From JBLMZI01 sp050258755 (GTDB lineage Bacteria > Bacillota > Syntrophomonadia > Syntrophomonadales > DTU052): a stretch of DNA of 64,000 nucleotides. The notes below the pieces were generated by a model. That model did not search any database, was not told the origin of the DNA, and was given only the letters and a program-made list of their open reading frames with translations. Both the position numbers and the translations under genes were made by a program. Shown here piece after piece: positions 16,269 through 25,234 of the stretch. The stretch's first letter is position 1. Every line of letters starts with the position of its first letter. The stretch is taken from contig JBLMZI010000001.1 in assembly GCA_050258755.1 (NCBI GenBank), positions 186,001-250,000 on the forward strand, read 5' to 3'.

Positions 16269-17156
16269 ATGAATCAAGAGCTGGATGATAAGGTGAACCC
16301 CCAAAAAGAATGGAACAATGTGCAGACGGTTTTTCTGGCGCTGATTCTGGGGTTGCTGGCCATTCTTGGTTTGCTCCAATGGGAGCTGAGAGATCAGCCG
16401 AACCGGGTCAGGGACGGGGTGGTTCGTGAAATGGAGAAGCGTTATCATGACAAGTTTCAGGTTGAAGCGGTATCCGTGAAGGCGATGCCGGAATGGGATG
16501 AGTATGTCATCACGCTCCATTCGAAGCAATATCCCCGGGTGTCCTTTGATGTGAACTACCTGAAAGGGAAACGGGAGTGGCCGAGTTTTGCAGGTATTAT
16601 TGAAGTATACCCGCAAAAAGCCTGGGATTGGCGCTGGCGGACACTGGTTAGGCAGCAGGTCACGGAATTGTACGGCCGAGAGGGCGGTTACCTCTTCATC
16701 GGCCAGTTCAAGACTCAACCTGACGAAAATGAACCAACCCCGGAGGATTATTTAACCAGGCCATTGTCCGGATTGGGACCCAGGACAACCGCTTGGATCG
16801 AATACTATGTTTTTGTGGACGAAATGAACGAAGCTGCTGAGGCAAATCGGGCCTACCAAATGTTAGCCTGTACTGTGCTTCAGAATCAGGTTAAGAATTA
16901 TCGATGTTCTGTTACATACCTGAAGCCCGAATGCAGGAAACGAGTTGTGCGGGACCGGGAACGAGCTTTGAAGCTTAAAAGCATGTATCGGATTCAATAC
17001 GGACAGTTGAAGCAGGAAGGCATGCTGTGGAGCCGCGTGAATCTCCGCAGTGATGGACAGCCTGTCATGACTGTGGATGTCGTGCAGGAGAAGATCCACG
17101 AAATGGCACAGCCAGGCTACTGGGCAAAAAGGCTCGGGGACAGCCCGAAGGACTAG
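16269..17156 (+). CDS. Single-pass membrane-anchored protein of unknown function
   Basis: 295 residues. A short cytoplasmic N-terminus is followed by one transmembrane helix (VQTVFLALILGLLAILGLLQW, about residues 18-38), then a hydrophilic extracytoplasmic or cytoplasmic domain with no cleavage site. Two Cys (about residues 202 and 213) are close together. It is the third gene of the prohibitin-headed cluster and ends at a strong terminator. No family is recognised; a partner of the prohibitin-like protein is only a context guess. Confidence 0.7.
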   Translation: MNQELDDKVNPQKEWNNVQTVFLALILGLLAILGLLQWELRDQPNRVRDGVVREMEKRYHDKFQVEAVSVKAMPEWDEYVITLHSKQYPRVSFDVNYLKGKREWPSFAGIIEVYPQKAWDWRWRTLVRQQVTELYGREGGYLFIGQFKTQPDENEPTPEDYLTRPLSGLGPRTTAWIEYYVFVDEMNEAAEANRAYQMLACTVLQNQVKNYRCSVTYLKPECRKRVVRDRERALKLKSMYRIQYGQLKQEGMLWSRVNLRSDGQPVMTVDVVQEKIHEMAQPGYWAKRLGDSPKD

Positions 17157-17194
17157 TGCAGGATTTATCTGGAAGAGAAGTGCAGCGAAAAGTG

Positions 17195-17232
17195 AAAGCC
17201 GCGCGCACCGGGGACAGGTGACGCGCGGCTTT
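17195..17232. terminator. Bidirectional terminator between convergent operons
   Basis: Perfect 11-bp stem AAAGCCGCGCG / CGCGCGGCTTT (17195-17205, 17222-17232) with an inner ACC...GGT pair. A-rich on one side, T-containing on the other. It separates the prohibitin cluster (+) from the lipid-kinase operon (-). Confidence 0.88.
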
Positions 17233-17268
17233 CGTTTGGAATAGGGATATTGGATGGGTGGTCATTCG

Positions 17269-18252
17269 TTAACGGGTGGCCGCAGCCTCAGCAAGCCATT
17301 CAGGCCGCTGACAGGCGCAGACCAGATCGGGATTGCAGATCAAATTGATGCCGCCATGGATCAGTGTGAACTCGGCATCCAGGATGCCGGGCTGTTCTCC
17401 GTCCACATCCAGCAGAACCTTATCGGTTGAAGTGGCGCGAACAGTGGTTCCTGTCCATACCTTGACCTTCGGATGTTTCAGATGCGTACCCTGATAAATG
17501 GCGGGCATGGCCACGAGCATTTCAAGCTTTCCGAGACAATCGGCAACCACGATGGTAAACTGGCCGCTGTCCAGGTGGGCGTCAGGGGCCACGTGCATGC
17601 CGCCCCCGAAATACTGGCCATTAGATATCGCGGCCACGGTACACATGCCTTCATAGCAGGGTTTACCGTCGATTTCGAGCTTAAGCGGTTTGTTCCGGTA
17701 CGAAAAGATGGTGAGAATTGCGGCCCAGGCAAAAGAGACGAATCCGCCCATGGCTTTGGAAGTTCGGTTCACCCGTTCCACCAAATCGCCGCCCAGTCCC
17801 ATATCGGTGATATTGATAAAAAAGCGTTCACCGGGGGTGCCTTCGTGTGTCTGGAAGCGGACCAGGCCGACATCGGTCGGATGAACATACCCGCGCGCCA
17901 GAACCTGGGCAGCGGCTTCAATGTTTTTGGGAATGCCGGCGGACCTGACAAAATCGCCGCCGGTTCCGCAGCACAGCAGGCCAAGCCTTGCGTTGGGATT
18001 GACCGGTTTACCCTCCGCGAAGAAGCCGTTGACGGTTTCGTTGGTGGTTCCGTCCCCGCCGACCGAGATGATGGTGTCATACCCGCGCTGCAAAGCGTTT
18101 CGGGTCCGTTCAGCGGCATCGGCGCGCTGGCAGGTGAATTCATAGTCGAAAGTGATCCCGGCATTTTTCAGAGCGGCTTCGACGGCCGGCCACTTGCGCC
18201 GGGTGGCGCCGTTGGCCGAGGCCGGGTTGACGATGACCATGGTTTTTGACAC
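17269..18252 (-). CDS. Diacylglycerol/lipid kinase (DagK/YegS family)
   Basis: Soluble kinase phosphorylating a lipid hydroxyl, typically diacylglycerol to phosphatidate. The product is 327 residues. Motifs are IVNPASANG, the nucleotide-binding SVGGDGTTNETVNGF, CCGTGGDFVRSAG (family GT.ND variant with Gly for Asn) and the later FINITDMGLGGDLVE, SNGQYFGGGMHVAPDAHLDSG and LDVDGEQPG. It is the last gene of a minus-strand run headed by a GntR regulator, linking that operon to glycerolipid metabolism. Confidence 0.9.
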   Translation of the reverse strand: MSKTMVIVNPASANGATRRKWPAVEAALKNAGITFDYEFTCQRADAAERTRNALQRGYDTIISVGGDGTTNETVNGFFAEGKPVNPNARLGLLCCGTGGDFVRSAGIPKNIEAAAQVLARGYVHPTDVGLVRFQTHEGTPGERFFINITDMGLGGDLVERVNRTSKAMGGFVSFAWAAILTIFSYRNKPLKLEIDGKPCYEGMCTVAAISNGQYFGGGMHVAPDAHLDSGQFTIVVADCLGKLEMLVAMPAIYQGTHLKHPKVKVWTGTTVRATSTDKVLLDVDGEQPGILDAEFTLIHGGINLICNPDLVCACQRPEWLAEAAATR

Positions 18253-18300
18253 GATGCTTACCCTCCCGCATTCCTAGACTATTAACCGATCAAGCGCACT

Positions 18301-18672
18301 TCACTGCACGATTGATGGCAGGCTCCGCGTAGCAATGATATCGATTCCGGTTCCGGCGGCATCCGTGAGGATGACCTGGCCGCGCTGGATCGGCGCTGCG
18401 ACCGTGACCCGGCTGACCGCTGCCATGACGCGATGAATCTCGGTCCTGGCAATTTCACCGTTGGTTTTAACCGGGAGCCGGTCAATAACGCTGTTTTGAA
18501 TACCGACCGTGCTGGTCAGGCTCCGGGTCGGCAGGGTATATTCCTTCTCCGCATAGGGCGGGCCCTGTTTGCAGGAGTTGCCGCTGACGTTGGTGACTTT
18601 GCCGCCCTCGACTGTGAGGTCCAGGGTACAGCTCATGGGGCAGAGGATACAGGTCAAGGCTGCCTGGCTCAT
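18301..18672 (-). CDS. DUF1667-type small cysteine protein
   Basis: 123 residues with an N-terminal cysteine cluster CILCPMSCTL and a third Cys at GNSCKQG (C-x2-C-x3-C...C pattern), suggesting a small Fe-S or metal site. Proteins of this kind are commonly encoded directly after GlpA- and GlpB-like flavoproteins in Clostridia, as here (abutting the upstream gene, with AAGGAGGTGGAGTAG before its ATG). Probably an electron-transfer or accessory subunit of the complex; that role is inferred. Confidence 0.8.
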   Translation of the reverse strand: MSQAALTCILCPMSCTLDLTVEGGKVTNVSGNSCKQGPPYAEKEYTLPTRSLTSTVGIQNSVIDRLPVKTNGEIARTEIHRVMAAVSRVTVAAPIQRGQVILTDAAGTGIDIIATRSLPSIVQ

Positions 18673-19953
18673 CTACTCCACCTCCTTCTTGGTCGGTACA
18701 GTCTCGACGTCGACTGTGATTATGGCGTCGGGGGTGAGACCGGCCAATTTGGCGGCCGGTACCTTAACCACGACCATTTCCGGCGGTTTGACGATCCGCT
18801 CCCGATGGGTGGCGAGCACCTCATTCCCGGCCCGGACCACAGCGCGCACGTTGGCCGTCGTTTCACGGACCCGGAAATAGACCCGGACCATATCCTCGAC
18901 CCGGGCCGGATTCACCGATTGCGGGACCACGAACTGAACATTGTTCCCGGCCGCGGTTGGCACCGAAAAACCATCCGGCAGCTCGCCCTTGACGAAACGG
19001 GCGGCGGAATGGCCGGCGGCTTCGCCGGTGTAGGTAACATAGTCAACCAGATCGTAGACGTTGACCACGTTGCCGCAGGCGAAGATTCCGGGGATACCGG
19101 TTTCCATGGATTCATTGACAGCCGGGCCGCGGGTGACCGCGTCGAGGGCAACACCGGCCTTTTCCGACAGTTCGTTTTCGGGAATCAAGCCGACCGACAG
19201 GATCACGGTGTCGCATTCGATATAACGTTCGGTTCCGGGAATCGGCTGATAACTCGCGTCCACCTGGCTGATCGTCACGCCTTCCACCCGGCGTTTGCCG
19301 TGGATACAGGTGATGGTATGGCTCAGATGAAGCGGGATATTGTAATCTTCCAGGCACTGTACCACATTGCGGGTCAGGCCGCTGGGCCGGGGGAGCAGTT
19401 CGTAAACGCCTTCGACTTCAAGGCCTTCCAGGTGCAGCCGGCGGGCCATGATCAGGCCGATGTCGCCGCTGCCCAGGATGACCGCCTTGCGGCCGGGCAG
19501 CAGGCCTTCGATGTTGACCAGGCGCTGGGCGGTGCCGGCGGTGTAGACGCCAGCCGGCCGGCTGCCGGGGATCAGGATCTGCGGCCGGGTGCGCTCACGG
19601 CAGCCCATGGCCAGCACTACGGCGCCGGCTTCGATGTCCAGGATGCCGTCCTCCGGGTTCATGGCGACGATTTTCCGGTCGGCGGAAACCTCAAGCACCA
19701 TCGTGTTCAGCAGACATTCCACGCCGGCGGCGAGGACCTGTTCTTTGAAATGATCGGCATATTCGGGACCGGTCAGGCGCTCCTTCATGACAAAGGTGCC
19801 GAATCCGTCGTGGATGCACTGGGGCAGAATCCCGCCCAGATCGTAATCGCGTTCAATGATCAGGACCTTTTCCAGGCCCGCTTGTCTGGCGGCCAGGGCT
19901 GCGGCCATCCCGCCCGGCCCGCCGCCGATGACGGCAACATCGACTTTCAGCAT
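18673..19953 (-). CDS. FAD-dependent pyridine-nucleotide-type oxidoreductase (GlpB-position subunit)
   Basis: 426 residues with two Rossmann motifs: VDVAVIGGGPGGMAAALAAR at the N-terminus (FAD) and KAVILGSGDIGLIMARRLHLEG near residue 155 (NAD(P)-type). It also has the motif DTVILSVGLIPENELSEKAG and GIFACGNVVNVYDLVD near residue 300. The C-terminal about 100 residues are beta-rich. It lies between the GlpC-GlpA fusion and the DUF1667-type gene, with only 3 bases to the fusion. The likely role is a flavoprotein subunit passing electrons in a glycerol-3-phosphate dehydrogenase-like complex. Confidence 0.88.
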   Translation of the reverse strand: MLKVDVAVIGGGPGGMAAALAARQAGLEKVLIIERDYDLGGILPQCIHDGFGTFVMKERLTGPEYADHFKEQVLAAGVECLLNTMVLEVSADRKIVAMNPEDGILDIEAGAVVLAMGCRERTRPQILIPGSRPAGVYTAGTAQRLVNIEGLLPGRKAVILGSGDIGLIMARRLHLEGLEVEGVYELLPRPSGLTRNVVQCLEDYNIPLHLSHTITCIHGKRRVEGVTISQVDASYQPIPGTERYIECDTVILSVGLIPENELSEKAGVALDAVTRGPAVNESMETGIPGIFACGNVVNVYDLVDYVTYTGEAAGHSAARFVKGELPDGFSVPTAAGNNVQFVVPQSVNPARVEDMVRVYFRVRETTANVRAVVRAGNEVLATHRERIVKPPEMVVVKVPAAKLAGLTPDAIITVDVETVPTKKEVE

Positions 19954-19956
19954 GGC

Positions 19957-22791
19957 TTACATCCCTCCTGATACAGTGCGGGCCGTGAACATCCACGAGC
20001 CGGTACCGTCTTTGGTGACCGCTTCCATCGGGATGTTGAGTTCCCGGGCCAGAATGCGGGCCACCTTGGGTGAGCAGAAACCACCCTGGCAGCGGCCCAT
20101 GCCGGCCCGGGTGCGGCGCTTCACGGCATCCAGCGTGGTCGCCGGAACATTCCGGTGGATCGCGTCCACGATTTCGGCTTCGGTGACCTGTTCACAGCGG
20201 CAGACAATATGGCCGTACTGTTTGTTTTCCTGAATCAAAGCCTGCCGGGCTTCGTTGTCCAGGTCTTTAAAGTGCGGCATTTCTTGCCGGCGCGGGTTGA
20301 AGTCCGGCCGTTCCTTCATAGGAACGCCCAGTTCCTTCAGGATTTCAAGGGTGTATTCGGCAATCGCCGGAGCGGCCGCAAGACCGGGCGACTGAATTCC
20401 AGCGACATGAATCAGACCGTCCACGTAGCGGGAGGGTCCGATGTGGAAATCCTCAGTGTAGGTTGCGGCCCGAAGGCCGGAGAAATAGGCGATAACCCCG
20501 CTCTGGCCGATCCCTTCGACCAGGGGGCTAAAGCGGGACAGAATCCGGCCCAATCCGGTGGCGGAAACCGAAACATCTTCCTTGTCCGGGACCTCGGAGG
20601 CCGTCGGACCCATTTCAATATTGCCGTCCACCGTCATCATCAGACCGCCGCCTTTGGTGTTCGCGTCGATATTCAGGGTGACTTCGCCGAGACAGGCGGA
20701 AAAGAGGTCCTGGTGTTTCTTATCAAAGAGTACCAGTTCCCCTTTGCGCGGGTGGATGGTAAATTCCGGCGCTCCCGCCATTTCGGCGATTTCGTCGGCG
20801 TACAGCCCGGCGGCGTTGATCACCCAGCGGGCGGCGACGCGGCCATGCGGGGTGTTGACCGCTGCGATGCGGCCGTTTTCGGTTTCGATGCCGGTGACCG
20901 GGGTATCAAGATAAAGGAGGACCCCGTTCGCCACTGCGTTTTCGGCGTAGGCGGCGGTGACTTTGTAAGGGGAAACCATGGCGGTGGTCGGGGCGAAGAA
21001 GCCGCCGACCACCCGGTCCGTAATATGCGGTTCGCGGGCCTTCATTTCATCATGGCCGATAATCACTTCAACCCCAGGAACGCTGTTGCGCTCCGCCTGG
21101 GCCTTGATCAGGTCAAGCAGGAAAAGGTCCTTCGGATCGGTGGCAATCCCTAACAGCCCGGTTTGGTGATAGGGAAATCCCAGTTCTTCAGCCACTTTCG
21201 GATAGAGTTCCACCCCGCGGACATTCAGGCGCGCCTTCAGGGTGCCAGGCTCGACGAAGATGCCGGGATGGATCATGCCATTGTTGGCTTTGCTGGTGCC
21301 GTTCGAAATATCGGATTCTTTCTCCAGCATCACAACCGAAAGATTATAGCGGGACAGCTCGCGCGCAATGGCACAGCCGGCCACTCCGGCGCCAATGATG
21401 ACGATATCGGCTTCGGTGGTCAAATCCCGGGCTGGTGCTGGCGGTTTCGGAGCCGGAGCGCCGGCGGTTTTCGCCGGAACATCGGCGGCGGTAATCCGGT
21501 TGACGACCGAATGAACCCCGGGAACCCGCCCGGTCAGGTGACCGGCTTTGACGGCCAGCTGATAGTGCGGCACGGTTCCGTGCAGGGTAACGATTTCTTT
21601 TTCCACGGTGACCGTGACGGCTTCCGCCGCCAGTTCGGGATCCGCCTTGAGGCGGGTTTCAACCCGGGTGCGCAACAGCCATTTTTTACCCTTTTCCGGA
21701 TCGAGGGCGGCCGCTAAAATCTCGGCCAGGTCGAAGACCGGAACTGTGGCGTGCCGGGAGAGCATATCTTCGCAGAACGCGCAGGCGGTAACGATGGCTT
21801 CCACACCGGGGGTGCCGAATTCGGCGGCGCGGCTGCGGGCAATCGTGCGGGCGGCGTCCGGCTCGAACGATTCAAACAGGTTGCCGGCCCCACAGCAGTG
21901 CGATTCCTTGTGATGATAGCGCGCTTCGGAAAGCTGCAGCCCGTTGATCGTGGTCAAAACCTGCCGGGGCTCTTCATAGATGCCCAGGCCGCGGCCCAGA
22001 ACGCAGGGATCGTGATAGCTGACCGCCATTTCGAGGCTGGCCGGGAGGATGAGATGATTCTCGGCGATCAGGTGCTGTATATAGGTAGAAAAATGAACAA
22101 ACGTCACACTGCTAAGCTCGGGCGCCAGTTCGGGGTAACGGCGTTCGAATGAGTACAGGCATTCCGGACAGGAAGTCACCACGATAGATGCGCCGCTTTC
22201 GACGATCTTGCGCGCGGTTTCCCGGGCCAGGTCTTTGTCTTCGGCAGCCAGTCCGGTGCAGCGGGCCGGGAAACCGCAGCAGGTTTCGTCAGCCAGGGTT
22301 GCCACATCGATCCCGGCGGCCGCGAGCACAGTAAGGGCGTCCTGAATCGCCTGCGGCCGCATACTCCGATAGGCGCAGCCGCCGAAAAACAGGACCTTCG
22401 CTCCCGGAACGCCAGCCGGCATCGGGGCAAGCTGATCGGGCGGATACAGGCCTTTCGACCGGTTAAGTTCTTTCTGCAGGGTGCGGACAAAAGCGGGGGC
22501 AAAACCTGCCTCGACCGTGGCTGCTTTGACTTCATTCAACAGTTCCGGCAGATCCATGCCGTCAAAGTAGCACCAGGTGCCGCAGTTCCTGCAGCCCAGG
22601 CAATCATAGAAAGCCGGGACCAGTTCCTGGGACGGTTGTAACATGTCTTTCGCCACCATGACGCCAAGCCGCGCTTTGCCGGCCGGGGCCGCGCTTTCGC
22701 GCTGCAGCGCGCCGACCGCGGGACAGTCCCAGCGGCACATGTTGGGGCAGATGGCGCAGTTGGTCAGGTGACGGAGGCTTTCTTCACGCAT
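19957..22791 (-). CDS. GlpC-BON-GlpA-BFD fusion: iron-sulfur/flavin dehydrogenase
   Basis: A 944-residue multidomain protein. Residues 1-~360: GlpC/HdrB-like electron carrier with ferredoxin-type cysteines (C12-C15-C19-C23P and CLGCRNCGTWC) and two CCG modules (ETCCGFPARC with SCPEC; SHCCGAGN with ACAFC). About 370-433: a BON domain (LLRTRVETRLKADPELAAEA..., LHGTV, GVHSVVNRI). About 460-800: GlpA/LhgO-type FAD oxidoreductase (DIVIIGAGVAGCAIARELSR). About 860-910: BFD-like [2Fe-2S] domain (IVCRCEQVTEAEIVDAI, GRCQGGFC). In most bacteria GlpA and GlpC are separate chains; the fusion and the inserted BON domain are unusual. Substrate is probably glycerol-3-phosphate or a 2-hydroxyacid (inferred). 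Confidence 0.9.
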   Translation of the reverse strand: MREESLRHLTNCAICPNMCRWDCPAVGALQRESAAPAGKARLGVMVAKDMLQPSQELVPAFYDCLGCRNCGTWCYFDGMDLPELLNEVKAATVEAGFAPAFVRTLQKELNRSKGLYPPDQLAPMPAGVPGAKVLFFGGCAYRSMRPQAIQDALTVLAAAGIDVATLADETCCGFPARCTGLAAEDKDLARETARKIVESGASIVVTSCPECLYSFERRYPELAPELSSVTFVHFSTYIQHLIAENHLILPASLEMAVSYHDPCVLGRGLGIYEEPRQVLTTINGLQLSEARYHHKESHCCGAGNLFESFEPDAARTIARSRAAEFGTPGVEAIVTACAFCEDMLSRHATVPVFDLAEILAAALDPEKGKKWLLRTRVETRLKADPELAAEAVTVTVEKEIVTLHGTVPHYQLAVKAGHLTGRVPGVHSVVNRITAADVPAKTAGAPAPKPPAPARDLTTEADIVIIGAGVAGCAIARELSRYNLSVVMLEKESDISNGTSKANNGMIHPGIFVEPGTLKARLNVRGVELYPKVAEELGFPYHQTGLLGIATDPKDLFLLDLIKAQAERNSVPGVEVIIGHDEMKAREPHITDRVVGGFFAPTTAMVSPYKVTAAYAENAVANGVLLYLDTPVTGIETENGRIAAVNTPHGRVAARWVINAAGLYADEIAEMAGAPEFTIHPRKGELVLFDKKHQDLFSACLGEVTLNIDANTKGGGLMMTVDGNIEMGPTASEVPDKEDVSVSATGLGRILSRFSPLVEGIGQSGVIAYFSGLRAATYTEDFHIGPSRYVDGLIHVAGIQSPGLAAAPAIAEYTLEILKELGVPMKERPDFNPRRQEMPHFKDLDNEARQALIQENKQYGHIVCRCEQVTEAEIVDAIHRNVPATTLDAVKRRTRAGMGRCQGGFCSPKVARILARELNIPMEAVTKDGTGSWMFTARTVSGGM

Positions 22792-22793
22792 GA

Positions 22794-24239
22794 TTATTCC
22801 ACCTCCAGTCCGAGTTTTCCAGGATTCATCAGGTTATGCGGGTCCAGGGCTTTTTTAATCGAGGACAGCATCTGCATGCCGGCCGGTCCGTGTTCGTCAA
22901 TCATGAACCGGGCCCGGTTCAGACCGATGCCGTGATGATGCGCGATGGTGCCGCCATGCGCCGAGGTGGAGTTTATGGCCGTATCCCAGATCTTGCGGTA
23001 ATAGCCTTCCTGATCTTCTTCCGGCATGCCGACCACGCTCATATACAGGCAGGCGCCGTCGGTGTAGACGTGGGAAAAATGTCCACCGGCCATCAGGGTG
23101 CCCGGAATCGCCTTCAGCGCTTCGATATTCGCGTGATAGACTTCGGCGATTCGCGACCACGGTGCGGCCACTTCAATCGTATCGACCACGGCGCCGTGCT
23201 GGATCAGGTGGGAGGAGATGCTGACATTGAAGCGGGAATGGAACCAGTGCTGAATCGGTTCCTCGCCGCAGTCGAGCCCGCCCAGTTCGGTGCAGACCCG
23301 TTCCGCGACCCCGTTTTCAACCGTGACCATTTCGGGGATGCCTTCCATGATCAGGATCAGCATGACCCGGTCTTTGGCCGCTTCAATCTGTTTGAAGTGG
23401 TGGTCGGTTTCCGCAGCGTCATAGATGCGGACCACCGCCGGGTTGATATGTTTCTGCAAGAGCAGCCGAACCGCTTCTAGCGCGTTTTCGATGTTTTCGA
23501 AAGCGAATGACCGCAGGGCCTGGGCTTCCGGAACCGGCCAGATACGCAGTACGGTTTGGGTGACGACGCCAAGCGTGCCCTCGGCCCCAAGGAAAAGCTG
23601 GTCCATGCGCGGACCGGCCGCAGTACGCGGGGCGATGACATTTCGGTAGATGCTGCCGTCCGGTAAGACGGCTTCCACGCCGACCATCATGTCTTCGATC
23701 TTGCCGTATTTGGTAGAGAACTGGCCCGCCGCCCGGCAGGCGATCCAGCCGCCGACGGTCGACGCCCGGACTGATTGGGGGATGTGGCGCAGGGTATAGC
23801 CGCGCTCGTTCAGCTTCCGCTCAAGGACTGCGCCGTTAATGCCGGTTTCAACTGTGAGCAAAAGGTCTTTTTCGTTGAGCGCGAGAATTCGGTTCATTCT
23901 TTTCATATCGATGACAATACCGCCGCGAACGGCGACCACGCTGCCGAGCACCCCCGAGCCTTCGCCGAAGGGGATGACCGGGACCGCCCAGCGGTTGGCA
24001 ATCTGAATGATTTCACTGACTTCTTCGGTGGATTCAGGCCAAACCACAGCGTCCGGCAGGGACGGCACGGTACCGTTCATCAGCCAGCGGCCGGTAATCG
24101 GCCAGAAATCTTTGCCGACCAGCAGGCGTTCGCTTTCGGAGCGCGAGCAGCGCGGTCCGAAACGGGCCGACAGTTCAGCGATACACTTTTCCCGGGCCGG
24201 ATCCGCCGGACCGGGCTGGTACTTGATCTGGTACGACAC
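22794..24239 (-). CDS. Alkyl-DHAP-synthase-like FAD-linked oxidase
   Basis: 481 residues from GTG 24239, seven bases after GGAGG; the upstream in-frame ATG at 24260 encodes the ribosome site itself. PCMH-type FAD domain: PDAVVWPESTEEVSEIIQIA, VPVIPFGEGSGVLGSVVAV, STVGGWIACRAAGQFSTKYG, LGAEGTLGVVT. C-terminal FAD-oxidase domain ends with GGTIAHHHGIGLNRARF; the triple His is typical of the alkyldihydroxyacetonephosphate synthase branch rather than of D-lactate or glycolate oxidases. Two bases separate it from the GlpC-GlpA fusion. Ether-lipid chemistry would be notable but is unproven. Confidence 0.85.
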   Translation of the reverse strand: MSYQIKYQPGPADPAREKCIAELSARFGPRCSRSESERLLVGKDFWPITGRWLMNGTVPSLPDAVVWPESTEEVSEIIQIANRWAVPVIPFGEGSGVLGSVVAVRGGIVIDMKRMNRILALNEKDLLLTVETGINGAVLERKLNERGYTLRHIPQSVRASTVGGWIACRAAGQFSTKYGKIEDMMVGVEAVLPDGSIYRNVIAPRTAAGPRMDQLFLGAEGTLGVVTQTVLRIWPVPEAQALRSFAFENIENALEAVRLLLQKHINPAVVRIYDAAETDHHFKQIEAAKDRVMLILIMEGIPEMVTVENGVAERVCTELGGLDCGEEPIQHWFHSRFNVSISSHLIQHGAVVDTIEVAAPWSRIAEVYHANIEALKAIPGTLMAGGHFSHVYTDGACLYMSVVGMPEEDQEGYYRKIWDTAINSTSAHGGTIAHHHGIGLNRARFMIDEHGPAGMQMLSSIKKALDPHNLMNPGKLGLEVE

Positions 24240-24278
24240 GTTTTCTCCTCCTTTAATCATCGGTGGCTTATGGGGGTT

Positions 24279-25010
24279 CTACGGTTTCACCGGTTTTTCC
24301 ATGACTGTGTGGAGTCGGTAAAGATCACCGCGGAATACGAATTTCAGCCAGTAAAATGGCCGGTTTCCGGTGGTGTACAGGGTTCGCTCAATCAACAGAA
24401 TCGGATCGCCGGGCTGAATCTGAAGCCGGGTCGCTTCGTCAGACGAAGCCAGTGCTGATCCGATCGATTGAACTGATTTTTCGACCGGGACCTGGCGGCG
24501 GTGGACCAGCAGTTGGTAGAGTGAGCCGGTCAAATCCTCTTCGGCCAATCCGGGGGTGATTTCTTCGTCAAGATAGGAGTATTCGAGCGCAAGGGGAACG
24601 CCGTCGGCGGTCCGCAGGCGCTCAAGGTAGAACACCGAGGGCGCGGCCGAGAGCAGTTCCCGGGCCGGGGAAGGGATTTCCCGGGCTTTCTCGTGACAAA
24701 GCACGACACCTCCCGGAGTCAACCCGCGGTCGGTCATTTCGGCCGAGAAGCTGATCAAGGGTTCAATCGCATCAGAACTGCGGGTCCGGCAGACGAAGGT
24801 GCCTTTGCCCTGTTTTCGGAACAGCACGCCTTCATTCACCAGATCACCGATCGCCTGGCGCACGGTGGCGCGGGCAACGCCAAACTGGCGCACCATTTCC
24901 GGTTCGCCGGGAATCTGATCACCGGGAGCATATACGCCGGACTCAATTTGTTGGCGAAGCATCTCGCGCAGCTGTACATATAAGGGGACCGGGCTTTTCA
25001 GATCAAGCAC
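24279..25010 (-). CDS. GntR/HutC-family transcriptional regulator with UTRA domain
   Basis: Probable local repressor of the 17.3-24.2 kb operon. From GTG 25010 it has 243 residues: an N-terminal winged helix (PVPLYVQLREMLRQQIESGVY, MVRQFGVARATVRQAIGDLV, GVLFRKQGKGTFV) and a C-terminal UTRA ligand-binding domain (LERLRTADGVPLALEYSYLDE ... GDPILLIERTLYTTGNRPFYWLKFVFRGD). The frame continues upstream to a TTG at 25055, but AAGGGAG lies 10 bases before the GTG, and the longer form would run through the operator at 25033-25058, so the shorter form is preferred. Confidence 0.92.
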   Translation of the reverse strand: MLDLKSPVPLYVQLREMLRQQIESGVYAPGDQIPGEPEMVRQFGVARATVRQAIGDLVNEGVLFRKQGKGTFVCRTRSSDAIEPLISFSAEMTDRGLTPGGVVLCHEKAREIPSPARELLSAAPSVFYLERLRTADGVPLALEYSYLDEEITPGLAEEDLTGSLYQLLVHRRQVPVEKSVQSIGSALASSDEATRLQIQPGDPILLIERTLYTTGNRPFYWLKFVFRGDLYRLHTVMEKPVKP

Positions 25011-25032
25011 GTCAATTTCGCTCCCTTGATTC

Positions 25033-25058
25033 AACTTGTACGGTTGTCTATACAAGTT
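25033..25058 (-). promoter_or_regulatory. Probable GntR/HutC operator
   Basis: Perfect inverted repeat AACTTGTA (25033-25040) and TACAAGTT (25051-25058). Nested in it is TTGTCTATACAA (25044-25055), which read on the minus strand is TTGTATAGACAA, matching the HutC-subfamily operator form YTGTATA.ACAR. It sits 22 bases upstream of the regulator's start, consistent with autoregulation. Confidence 0.65.
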
Positions 25059-25234
25059 GAGTGTAACGAAAAAAAGCCCAGATGAAAAGTCCCTTTTTTA
25101 AAATCGTTATTTGAATCCATTCGGGCTCCCCACGGTTCGGGCGGAGTGAACCCGCCAGCCAATGGAAAGAATAGAAAGCGGAAGATTTGGAAGAACAACC
25201 GCGCGAAAACAGACCGTAGACCTTGAAATAAGAT

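Noticed and set aside
18433..19971. 512-codon forward open frame across the minus-strand flavoprotein gene
   Set aside because: The minus-strand product has clear Rossmann motifs; the forward translation has none and is a bias artefact.
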